From Improbicoccus devescovinae (GTDB taxonomy: Bacteria > Bacillota > Clostridia > Oscillospirales > Acutalibacteraceae), in NCBI GenBank assembly GCA_036245095.1, contig BSWA01000002.1, positions 62,001-126,000 of the forward strand: a stretch of 64,000 nt of DNA. Reading direction: 5' to 3'. This document shows, piece after piece, positions 56,087 through 64,000 of this stretch; positions within the stretch are counted from its first letter, which is position 1, and every line of letters begins with the position of its first letter. A program made the position numbers and the translations under genes. The notes beneath the pieces were generated by a model. It did no database searches. It was not told where the DNA came from and saw nothing but the letters and a program-made list of their open reading frames with translations.

Positions 56087-58276
56087 ATGAGCCACACATT
56101 TGGCGGAGAAATAAGACTGGAAGGCGAAAAAGAATATCGCGACGCTCTAAAACAAATAAATTCCGATCTCAGAGTTTTGGGTTCGGAAATGGGAAAAGTC
56201 ACGGCTGAATTTGGTAAAAATAACGATTCGACAGAGAGTTTGGCGAACAAAAACAAAGTTCTTGCAGAGCAAATTGATAAGCAAAGAGAAAAAATTGAAA
56301 CTTTAAAAGGTGCATTGTCTGATTCTTCCGAGAAGTACGGCGAAAATGATTTAAAGACTGAAAAATGGCAGGTAACTCTAAATAAAGCCGAATCAGACCT
56401 GATAAAGATGCAAAAAGAGCTCGATGGAAATACGCAGAAAATGGAAGAGGGCGGAAGCGCAACCGATGATAATTCAGAATCGTTAAATAAATTCGGCAAA
56501 AGCGTCGAAGATGCCGGCGAAAAAACTTTAACTTTGGGCGATATTATTAAAGCTAGTTTAATTTCGGAAGCTATAATTACTGGATTAAAAAAACTCGGAG
56601 AAGCTCTAAAAAGCTCGGTCGACTATATTAAGACGGCAGTTTCAAATGCCGCAAAGTATGGCGATGAAATGCTAACTCTGTCGACAAAAACAGGTGTTTC
56701 AACTAAAACTCTGCAGGAATTTTCTGCAGTTCAGGAATTAATTGATGTAGATTTAAATACGTTTACAAGCACGCTTGCTAAAAACACAAAATCGATGGCG
56801 AGTGCTCAGTCTGGCACGGGAGAAGCTGCGAAAGCATATCAAAATTTAGGAGTTTCAATAAGTGATACAAACGGGAATTTAAGAAGCTCAGAAGAAGTTT
56901 TCTGGGACTCGATTGATGCATTAAAAAACATAGAAAATGCAACAGAACGTGATGCAATCGCAATGCAATTATTTGGGAAATCCGCACAAGAACTTAATCC
57001 GTTAATAGCTCAGGGCTCAGAAGGATTTAAAAATTTAACAGATCAAGCGTACGCAATGGGCGCGGTGCTCTCAGACGATGTTTTACAATCGCTTGGAAAT
57101 CTCGACGACCAGATGCAGATCTGGCAAGGGACGCTTGCAGCTACATCGAATTTAATCGGAGCTCTTTTTGCACCCGCTATGACTGAGATCACAAAATCGG
57201 CAAACGAAGTCGGGATGGCGTTTAATAGCTTGATTTTAGCGATTTTAGATGGCGACGAAGATATTTCAGAAGAGATGGAAAATTTCTCGAAATCTATAGA
57301 AAATTTAGCAAAAACAATTGCAGAGAAAATGCCGGAATTTTTAAGATTAGGAGGATTAATAATAAAAGGAATCTGGGATGGATTAGTAGGTGCAATTTCG
57401 GAATATCTTCCGCAAATAATCGGAGGATTACTTTTAATAGCATCAGCAGTTATAGCTTTTGGGCCCACTTTAATGGCGGCGTTTGTGGCGATTACTCCGT
57501 GGATAACTTCAGGATTAGCGCTTCTTAGCTCGATCCTTGTAACATGGCCTGTACTTTTAGGAGCCGCAATAGTTGGAGCTTTAGTCCTTTTCTGGCCTCA
57601 AATATCTAAAATGTTTCAAAATATTTGGTCTGGATTATCAGAATTTTTTGGTAATTTATGGACAAATATTAAAGAATTTCTAAGTAACCATTGGCAAGAT
57701 TTATTACTCTGGATCTTCGCCTGGCCTGTCGCATTAATCAAGACTTTATCAGATTTCTGGCCGCAAATTTCAACTTGGCTTAGTAATTTATGGTCAAATA
57801 TTTTAAACTGGCTTTCTAATACTTGGAATAATATAACAAAATGGTTCACAGATTTAAAAGATAATATGGTAAATAAAGCCAAAGAAATTATTGAAAATTT
57901 AAAAACATGGTTTTCAAAACTGCCGGAAAATATTTGGAACGCAATAATCGGAGCAACCACAAAACATTCAGGCAACCAACAGAAAGCAACACGAATAATT
58001 ACTGATGCTCCTTGGGTCAGAGAACATTGCCTTTTTAAAGAGAATTCAAGAATTGAACTGAATATTGGACAATCAATTGGACAATCAAATGAAGAATATT
58101 CAAAACCTGCAATTCAACAAGGGTCTGACTATTACCGCATGCTCAAATTCCTTTGCAGTTGGACCCAAATGGGAAGAAACAAATATGATGACGTTGTTGA
58201 TGGAATGAGCCAACTTGCTAGATTTGCTCAAAGCCTGTCTGGAAGCATAGTCCAAGTTTTCGCAAGACCTTTCTGA
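56087..58276 (+). CDS. Tape measure protein fused to the terminase C-terminus
   Basis: Start ATG 56087 (TTAGGAGTG upstream), MSHTFGGEIRLEGEKEYRDA. Residues about 1-140 are a coiled coil, followed by a tape-measure core (STKTGVSTKTLQEFSAVQEL, ATERDAIAMQLFGKSAQELN), several hydrophobic segments (about 440-510) and Trp-rich repeats (FWPQIS, LWSNI, WNNI). From about 57958 the protein switches to RIITDAPWVREHCLFKENSR and SDYYRMLKFLCSWTQMGRNK with YDDVVDGMSQLARFAQSL, which is the C-terminal nuclease end of a large terminase. The natural tape-measure C-terminus is missing. The donor terminase is very likely the truncated one at 42.7 kb. Confidence 0.85.
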   Translation: MSHTFGGEIRLEGEKEYRDALKQINSDLRVLGSEMGKVTAEFGKNNDSTESLANKNKVLAEQIDKQREKIETLKGALSDSSEKYGENDLKTEKWQVTLNKAESDLIKMQKELDGNTQKMEEGGSATDDNSESLNKFGKSVEDAGEKTLTLGDIIKASLISEAIITGLKKLGEALKSSVDYIKTAVSNAAKYGDEMLTLSTKTGVSTKTLQEFSAVQELIDVDLNTFTSTLAKNTKSMASAQSGTGEAAKAYQNLGVSISDTNGNLRSSEEVFWDSIDALKNIENATERDAIAMQLFGKSAQELNPLIAQGSEGFKNLTDQAYAMGAVLSDDVLQSLGNLDDQMQIWQGTLAATSNLIGALFAPAMTEITKSANEVGMAFNSLILAILDGDEDISEEMENFSKSIENLAKTIAEKMPEFLRLGGLIIKGIWDGLVGAISEYLPQIIGGLLLIASAVIAFGPTLMAAFVAITPWITSGLALLSSILVTWPVLLGAAIVGALVLFWPQISKMFQNIWSGLSEFFGNLWTNIKEFLSNHWQDLLLWIFAWPVALIKTLSDFWPQISTWLSNLWSNILNWLSNTWNNITKWFTDLKDNMVNKAKEIIENLKTWFSKLPENIWNAIIGATTKHSGNQQKATRIITDAPWVREHCLFKENSRIELNIGQSIGQSNEEYSKPAIQQGSDYYRMLKFLCSWTQMGRNKYDDVVDGMSQLARFAQSLSGSIVQVFARPF

Positions 58277-58301
58277 AAATAAAATTCATAATCTTTATTT
58301 A

Positions 58302-58475
58302 AATCTCAAATTATCATCTCGAAGCTTCTAATAGGGTTATTTTGAATTATTAATATTCAAATGAAATTTATATTAAAATATTTTAAAAGCTCTTAAAATA
58401 GCATTTAAATGCATTTAAACATATTTAAGAGAAATTTTATCGTTTTGCTGACATCAGCAAAATCTTATTAAAATC
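58302..58475 (+). repeat. Long direct repeat R1
   Basis: About 170 bp matching 58854-59018 at roughly three quarters identity. Shared blocks include GCTTCTAATAGG, TAAATTATTAATATTCAAAT-type, TTAAAATAGC and TTTAAA-rich segments. Confidence 0.65.
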
Positions 58476-58853
58476 TTTTTAATATAATTTTAATATAATA
58501 TGATCCGTGCCCATTTTCTCTATGTGGGGGAAATATGGTCTCACTTGAGTATCATCCTTTTTGCCAATGTTGGTAATATGGTTTGTACTTGATACTTGCT
58601 TGTTCTGTGTTAATTTCTGTGGTTATATTTTTGTGCTTGGTTAAAACTTGATTTTTGGCGAATGTTTTGGAAGTAATATTTGAAGCTTGATTTTTGGCAG
58701 ATGGTTTTAAGGTAATATTTTGGGCTTACCAGGGCCTTCCTCACCACTTTTGTTCCCCCAAGGGGGGTGCGTACTTTGGGGGGGAATTGGGAACGCCATT
58801 TGGAAGCCACTGGAGAACCGTTTGATAAGAATTTTTAAAATACTTGCCCCGCC

Positions 58854-59018
58854 CAATCTCAAAGCATCATTGCAGAGCTTCTAATAGGTCTATTTTAAAT
58901 TATTAATATTCAAATGAAGAATTACATCAAAATATTTTAAAACGTCTTAAAATAGCGTTTAAATCGATTTAAACGATATTTACGGTTTTGACGAGGTCTG
59001 AGAAAATCTTATCAAAGT
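58854..59018 (+). repeat. Long direct repeat R2
   Basis: Second copy of the 170-bp repeat, 550 bp downstream of the first in the same orientation. Confidence 0.65.
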
Positions 59019-59611
59019 TTCACGATATCACGGAAGCAAAGGCAAAAGCTTGTACAAGCCCTAAAAATATCACAGAAATACAGCCATCAAGAAAAAAAAA
59101 AAAAAAAAAAATTAGGCATAAAACAAAAAAAGCCCGCATACACATGGCTTTAGTACGAACTTAAGTATAAAAAAAGCTAATACAGATATACAGCCATCAA
59201 GTAAGATATCAAGCCTTTTAATATATTACCAAAATTTTAATTAAGTTTTTTAATATAGTATCAAGTTTCAAAGTATACACCAAAGAATTACTAAAGTCTC
59301 AAAATATCACCAAGCTCAAGTATACACTAAGTCTTAAAATACACACCAAATTATATAATTTTTATATAAATTTTAATATTTTTTAATAATTTTTATATAA
59401 AATCACAAAAATAATATTTTAGATATAACTTAAGTTTATTTTAAAATAACATTATAAACGGTTTAAATTTTTTTAATTTAAATTTAATTTTTTTAAAATA
59501 ATTTTCTTTTAAAAAGCAAATTGTTACATTAATTTTTATGATTAAAAATACATAAAAAAATAACTCTAAAATAGAGTTATTTTGTGTTTAATTTAAAGCC
59601 TTAAATTTTAG

Positions 59612-60515
59612 TTATTTTAAAGCATTTATTTGCTCTATTGATAAACCTGTGTTATTAGATATAAATTCTATTTCTAAACCTGAGTTTAATAAGTTTCTAG
59701 CTATTTCAATAGCTTTATCTTTTCCTCCTATTTGTATTCCTTTAGCTTCTCCCTCTTCTTTAGCAATGTTTAATTGTTCACTAAGTGACCACAAATATAA
59801 TTGTCTGTCCCAAGCTTGAATTCTAAACGCTTCGTCGGTGGTTAATTCTTTGTAAACGCATAATGCTTCATTGATATCTGTATTTTTATTCGCTAGCATT
59901 TCCATCTCCTCCGGTGATTCTGATTTTATGAATCGTAACCATTTTATTAAATCGTCTTCATATTCCTTTGGCAAATTTTTAGCTTCAAATATATTTATCT
60001 GTGAAATATCTGATAAATTAATATTTTTTTCCCTATCATTAAATTCAAAACAGTATTTATAATAGTTACCTTCTTTTATTATAGTATGATTGATTGATAT
60101 GGCTATTGTGATTACTTTTTTGATTTTTTGAATAGTTTTCGCCACTTTTTAATTGGTCTGCTAAATTCTTTGCATTTCTAAAAATTAATCGTTTTTTCAT
60201 GCTTTTATCATTTTCAACCTGTATTTCAATTCCTATTATTTTACCTGTACTTGTAGTACATTTGATATCTAAAATACCTGTTTTGTCACCAACTGTATTA
60301 ATCTTAGTAGATGGATCAATAATTTCAATTTTTGTTAAATCACTGTCTTTTAAATCAATTGATGCTTTCAAAAAATTCCTAAGTATATTCGCGTTGCGTT
60401 CGTCCCCAAAAACTCTTTTAAAAACTAGGTCATTTCTTAAATAGACTTGTCCAATTTCATTTTTCTCTAAAACTTCTGTGCTTTTTAATTCCTGTATGTT
60501 TGTATCTTTTGACAA
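59612..60515 (-). pseudogene. Rpn/PD-(D/E)XK family gene, one-base frameshift
   Basis: Close relative of the split gene at 6321-8145, without IS-A. TTG start with AGGAGG, first frame 60515-60066, second frame to 59612. The switch is at GAAAACTATTCAAAAAATC (near 60125-60145), where the other copy has one A fewer. Compared with the 6321 copy the C-terminal repeat is shorter (GIQIGGKDKAIEIA) and the ending IEFISNNTGLSIEQI differs. Otherwise complete with E-x-Q (GIEIQVEN). Confidence 0.85.
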
Positions 60516-60634
60516 TTAAACTTCCTCCTATAATAAATCTAAATTTAATTAAATTAATATTTAAATAATAACATATTTTTTATAAAAATCTAGTATGATA
60601 TTTTAAGAATTTTAAGTTTATTTAAAAAGTAACT

Positions 60635-60793
60635 TTATGATTCTAAAAACAAAATTAGATCTAAATGGTCTTTGAAATTTTGTCTTTCAAGATATTCTAA
60701 GTCTTTATTAGTAATATCTCTTAATAAACGACCATAAAAACCTTGGCTCATAGACATTAGTTCTATAAAATCTAAAATTTGCTGTTTATTCAC
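60635..60793 (-). CDS. Small conserved-looking phage protein
   Basis: 52 residues from a GTG at 60793 with AGGAGAG 8 bases upstream: MNKQQILDFIELMSMSQGFY, GRLLRDITNKDLEYLERQNF and a hydrophobic-acidic end. Acidic/amphipathic, no membrane segment. The good ribosome site and clean codon pattern support a real gene; proteins of this look occur among early genes of prophages, but I cannot name one. Confidence 0.6.
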   Translation of the reverse strand: MNKQQILDFIELMSMSQGFYGRLLRDITNKDLEYLERQNFKDHLDLILFLES

Positions 60794-61406
60794 GCTTTTA
60801 AACTCTCCTATTTTGATAACTAGTCCAATTTTGAATTAGTTCAATATGCGTGGAACTATTTAATATTAGACTGTGGCTTATATAATAAAACTAAATGGTT
60901 TTATTTGCCAACACTTTTTGATTAATTTTTATTTGTTTTTTATTTTTTTAAATATAAAATAAAATTTTTTTTGTTTGAATATTTGTTTAGGTATTGGAAC
61001 AAAAGATCTTTCAAACAACCTCAAGGAATTTTTATCTGCAATTTATTGGAATCCATTGGGACTCCAGATATTAAGCCGTTTTATGGCTATCCTTTAAGCC
61101 AATAAAGCCATCATAAAGCCAATAAAGCCATAAACAAAAAAACTTTTATAAGCCATTAAAACAATAAAAAGCCATTTAAGATTATTAAAAAATCATTAAA
61201 TAAAAGCCATTAAATGGTCTAACTAAAAGATTGTTTTATTAAAAATAAACTTAATTATAAACTAACTAAAAAGTTTTAATTTAATTTGAAATAAAATTTA
61301 TTTAAATAACTAAATAGTTTCAATTTTAAATGAGATATGATAAAATACATAAGCCAACTAAACAGACAAAAACTTTAAATTTCAATTTAAAATGCTTGTC
61401 CATATT
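60794..61406. other. Gene-free AT-rich region with AAGCCA repeats
   Basis: No supportable gene. The only structure is the AAGCCA repeat cluster at 61094-61212. Confidence 0.5.
61094..61212 (+). repeat. Cluster of AAGCCA(A/T)TAA repeats
   Basis: At least seven copies of AAGCCA within 120 bp, the first four at regular 10-13-bp spacing (TTTAAGCCAATAAAGCCATC and again ATAAAGCCAATAAAGCCAT), later ones looser. Resembles an iteron or a protein-binding array; equally a simple-sequence expansion. Confidence 0.5.
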
Positions 61407-62307
61407 AGCCCTCTTCGGAAATTGGATTTTTATGTTTAAATATGGTTTAATAATATCGGTGATGAAAATTGACAAGATATGAAAAAGCTATGAGATTACA
61501 AGATGCAGATTTTAAGCAATTAATAGGTGTAAAAAAAGAAACTTACAGTGCGATGATTGCTCAGCTTCAAATAGCTTACGCTGAAAAGCACAAACGTCGA
61601 GGCAGGCACACAAAATTAACACTTCAAGACCAATTATTTATGGCTTTGAAGTACTGGCGACAGTATGTGACACAAAAAGAATTGGCATTTGAGTTTGAGG
61701 TTGGCGAAGCAACAACGCACGACACAATCGTTTGGGTCGAAGATACACTGATTAAAAGCAGAAAATTCAGTTTACCCGGCAAAAAAGCATTACTTGAAAA
61801 TAACGAGATAGAAATTGTGGTTGTTGATGTTATGGAAAGTCCGGTCGAACGCCCTAAAAAAAACAGCGTCAGTGGTATTCAGGAAAGAAAAAAAGGCATA
61901 CCATAAAAACGCAACTAATTGTAAATCGACAAACAAAAGATATTATCTGTATTGCCCATGCTGAAGGAAAAACTCACGACTTTAAACTTTATGAGGAAAG
62001 TATAGGATATGCGATTTCAAATGATAAAAAAGTCCAAGGAGACAGCGGTTATCAGGGAATTTTGAGATTACACAAAAACAGCGAAACTCCAAAGAAAAAA
62101 CCAAGAAAAGGCACACTCACTGCCGAAGAAAAATCTGAAAATCGGCGTATTTCAAAAGAACGAATCATAATTGAAAACATAAATGCAAAAATTAAAGTTT
62201 TTAAAATAGTAGCAAACAAATACCGTAATCGACGTACTCGGTTTAAATTAAGAATGTCTTTGTTGTGCGGATTAATTAATTTTGAAAATTAATTTCCGAG
62301 GAGGTCT
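61407..62307 (+). mobile_element. IS-A, full-length copy
   Basis: 901 bp, ATT on both sides; left end AGCCCTCTTCGG (one change in the end), right end GAGGAGGTCT. Confidence 0.9.
61469..62292 (+). CDS. IS-A transposase, two frames with -1 shift
   Basis: First frame 61469-61906 (with GVKKE), second frame ending 62292; A8 slippery junction at 61856-61864. Otherwise identical in protein to the 6870 copy. Confidence 0.82.
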
Positions 62308-62334
62308 ATTTTTTAAAAAAGAAGGGGAATTTTA

Positions 62335-62658
62335 ATGTCACATGAAAAATCTAATATAACAGAATCAATAGAATCAACAACAATAACTATCGGACAAAGA
62401 TTAAAAGAAATTCGATTAACCAAAGGTTTAACAACCAAAATAGTTTCAGAAAAAAGTGGAATTCATATGAGCAAAATAAGATTTTACGAAATAGGCAATT
62501 GTGTCCCGACAATATATACACTCCAGAAGCTCGCAACAGGTCTTGAGTGCACTATTTTTGATATAATAGACAAACCACTTGGAAGAGATTTAGTTAGATG
62601 TATTCACTCTGATAGATGCATTTTTTATAACAAAGAATTTTCAGAAAATAAAAAATAA
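62335..62658 (+). CDS. XRE-family transcriptional regulator
   Basis: 107 residues. A classical HTH_3 domain at about residues 20-75: IGQRLKEIRLTKGLTTKIVS, EKSGIHMSKIRFYEIGN, PTIYTLQKLATGLECTIFDI. The C-terminal part has three Cys (RCIHSDRCIFYNKEF), perhaps a metal site. AAGAAGGGG lies 8 bases before the ATG. It may regulate genes of the 23-kb block such as the phage remnant (inference). It starts 28 bases after an IS-A end, so its promoter may be inside the IS. Confidence 0.8.
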   Translation: MSHEKSNITESIESTTITIGQRLKEIRLTKGLTTKIVSEKSGIHMSKIRFYEIGNCVPTIYTLQKLATGLECTIFDIIDKPLGRDLVRCIHSDRCIFYNKEFSENKK

Positions 62659-62679
62659 ATTATATATTTTTGTGTCAAT

Positions 62680-62913
62680 TTAATTTAATATTGCATTTTT
62701 CTTGCCCCATTCAAACCAACCGTAAATAGCCATGCAAAGATATGCTGTATTTAATGCAAGCTGTGCATATTCTTTAATTATAAAAAAGTGGCAAATCATG
62801 TAAGTATTTGAGAACATCCAACATAAAAACCCATATCTACTCATTTTTGTTGTCAAAACTATACCAATAAAAGCTATTATACAAAAAGTCCACGAAAGAA
62901 TTTGATGCATCAT
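62680..62913 (-). CDS. Small membrane protein, PnuC-like, paralog of 45484
   Basis: 77 residues, about 80% identical to the 45484-45711 protein, with the canonical ending CMAIYGWFEWGK. GGAGG before the ATG. Three hydrophobic segments. Faces the XRE gene tail to tail, with a 21-base gap. Confidence 0.68.
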   Translation of the reverse strand: MMHQILSWTFCIIAFIGIVLTTKMSRYGFLCWMFSNTYMICHFFIIKEYAQLALNTAYLCMAIYGWFEWGKKNAILN

Positions 62914-62997
62914 TTTACCTCCAAAATTTTAAGAAATTATTTTTCATGTTAATTGTAACATAAATTTAATATAAGTTGCGATTGCATTTTTTTCTAG

Positions 62998-63828
62998 ATA
63001 GTATCTACACAAAATTTGACATTCTTAAATTAATGAAATAAACTTAAAAACTATGAATAATTTACAAAACAGACATGATTTAAAAAACGAACAATGGCTT
63101 AAAATAGAACCGATAATCAAGAAATTAATCGGAACTTGGGGGGAAGCAACGCAAAAGATAATCAAACTTTTGTGAATGCCTGTTTTTGGATAACTCGAAC
63201 AGGCGCACCATGGCGTGATTTGCCACCGCAATATGGCAAGTTTAACGCTGTTCATCGAAGGTATAAACGATGGTGTGATCGTGGAATTTGGGATTCGATT
63301 CTTGCTGAATTGATAGATGACCCAGATTTTGAATGGCTAATGATAGATGCGTCTCATGTCAAAATTCATCCACATGCAGCAGGAGCAAAGGGTGGAAACC
63401 AAGACATGGAGCGCACAAAAGGGGGCTCAATTCCAAAATTCACCTGGCTGTGGATGCGCATGGTATGCCGATCAAAACTACTATCACAGAAGGTACCAAA
63501 GCTGATTGCAAAATGGCTATCCCTCTCATTAAAGGGATAAAAGCTGAGAATTTACTTGCCGACAGAGGCTATGATAGCAATGAAATTGTTGAGTTTGCAA
63601 AAAAAATGTGGTATGAATGTAATTATCCCACCAAAAAAGAATCGGAAGATTCAACGAGAATATGATAAATACTTGTACAAGTTACGCCATTTGGTTGAAA
63701 ACGCTTTTTTAAAACTAAAACGACTTCGTGGTGTAGCCTCGCGTATGCAAAAACGACTTCTTCGTTTAGAGGAGCGGTCACGATTGCTTCAATTTTACAG
63801 TGGTTGAGGATTCTTGTGTAGACACTAT
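62998..63828 (+). mobile_element. IS-C, right copy of the 23-kb block
   Basis: 831 bp, CTAG at both flanks. Outer flank is the left part of IS-B. Confidence 0.9.
63051..63807 (+). pseudogene. IS-C transposase, broken in both frames
   Basis: The first frame loses one base at ACTTGGGGGGAAGC (about 63135), splitting the N-terminus from the part that resumes at 63136. The second frame carries the same A8 expansion as the 40852 copy near 63600 (FAKKM then out of frame) and resumes as CGMNVIIPPKKNRK and HLVENAFLKLKRL. Not functional. Confidence 0.85.
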
Positions 63829-63971
63829 CTAGCTTTTTTTATCTGGTGAGCGACTTCTATGATTTCTATCATTTTTTTAAAGGTTTCTTTTTTGACTCCT
63901 GTGAGGCTTCTAAATTTTTTTTGTTACATATTTCATATTCTAACTTATTTTTTAAGTTTGGAAAGAAGTCT
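63829..63971 (-). mobile_element. IS-B, left part, cut at CTAG by IS-C
   Basis: Continues exactly where 40466-40830 stops (CTAGCTTTTTTTATCTGG), through the transposase N-terminus on the minus strand, to the end TTTGGAAAGAAGTCT. The last 29 bases of the window carry nothing recognisable. Confidence 0.88.
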
Positions 63972-64000
63972 ATTTATGGATCTGTGGTAAAATTTTATCT

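Larger units (their letters stand above)
58276..59611. other. Gene-free 1.3-kb repeat-rich region
   Basis: No coding frame I can support. It holds the direct repeats R1 (58302-58475) and R2 (58854-59018). Between them is a 44-bp imperfect tandem repeat at about 58646-58733 (CTTGATTTTTGGC ... GGTAATATTT, twice). There is a run of 20 A at 59092-59111. From 59200 to 59350 several degenerate units of the type CAAAATATCACCAAG / CAAGTATACACTAAG occur. A replication origin, recombination site or decayed spacer are all possible; no evidence decides. Confidence 0.5.
40831..63828. mobile_element. Candidate composite transposon bounded by inverted IS-C copies
   Basis: Two IS-C copies in opposite orientation (40831-41662 and 62998-63828) bound 23 kb. 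Outside them are CTAG and the two complementary halves of one IS-B element. Both IS-C copies share an A-run expansion (A8 instead of A7) that breaks the second transposase frame. The cargo is mostly scrambled phage genes. Caveat: the trinucleotides outside the two IS-B halves are AAT and ATT, not identical, so recombination between IS copies, or an assembly join, is an alternative. Confidence 0.5.

Overview
The window is an AT-rich, low-GC Gram-positive (Clostridia-like) chromosome segment. The lineage call rests on HPr kinase/phosphorylase, a zinc-finger ClpE-type ATPase, a YlbF-family gene between miaB and mutS, rubrerythrin, and AGGAGG-type ribosome binding sites. The genome looks like that of a host-restricted, decaying bacterium such as an endosymbiont (inference): insertion sequences occupy a large share of the window, pseudogenes are numerous, many reading frames are broken in poly(A) tracts, and several proteins look secreted or eukaryote-like.

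Layout. 1-3.4 kb: a Pro/Ala-repeat protein, cut by the window edge, followed by a PPP-family protein phosphatase. 3.4-11.8 kb: insertion-sequence debris, tRNA-Leu, an Rpn/PD-(D/E)XK gene split by an insertion, and a scrambled prophage remnant. 12-13.6 kb: a membrane-anchored ADP-ribosylglycohydrolase. 15.2-29.4 kb: the housekeeping core (pgsA, clpE, hprK, rubrerythrin, miaB, ylbF-like, mutS, tRNA-Thr, two secreted/membrane proteins including a kinase-like one, yifB/comM). 29.5-40.8 kb: insertion sequences around tuf, tRNA-Leu, tRNA-Pro, a frameshifted surface protein, tRNA-Glu, tRNA-Val, a serine recombinase relic and a peptidase-like membrane protein. 40.8-63.8 kb: a 23-kb block bounded by two inverted copies of one IS5-type element. 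It carries a scrambled siphophage (terminase, MTase, capsid end, connectors, major tail, tail chaperones, tape measure, tail fibres), a GC-rich tail-gene segment of different origin with an SDR gene that has its own promoter and terminator, an XRE regulator and small membrane genes.

Mobile elements, named here for convenience. IS-A: about 901 bp, IS5-like, ends AGACCTC...GAGGTCT, 3-bp ATT/AAT duplications, transposase in two frames joined by a likely -1 shift. IS-B: ends AGACTTCTTTCC, only internally deleted copies seen. IS-C: about 832 bp, IS5-like, ends ATAGTGTCTAC, inserts at CTAG. IS-D: ends AGACCTCTTGCG, chimeric with IS-B. There are also relics of IS630, IS1 and ISAs1 families and a palindromic MITE of about 140 bp.

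Themes worth following: a set of secreted or anchored effector-like proteins (phosphatase, ADP-ribose hydrolase, FAM20/HipA-like kinase, peptidase-like protein) with a recurring signal peptide/membrane anchor/Pro-rich module; a heptamer-repeat switch in front of a sigma-region-4-like gene; reciprocal domain swaps among prophage genes; and the 23-kb IS-C-bounded block sitting between the two halves of an IS-B element.
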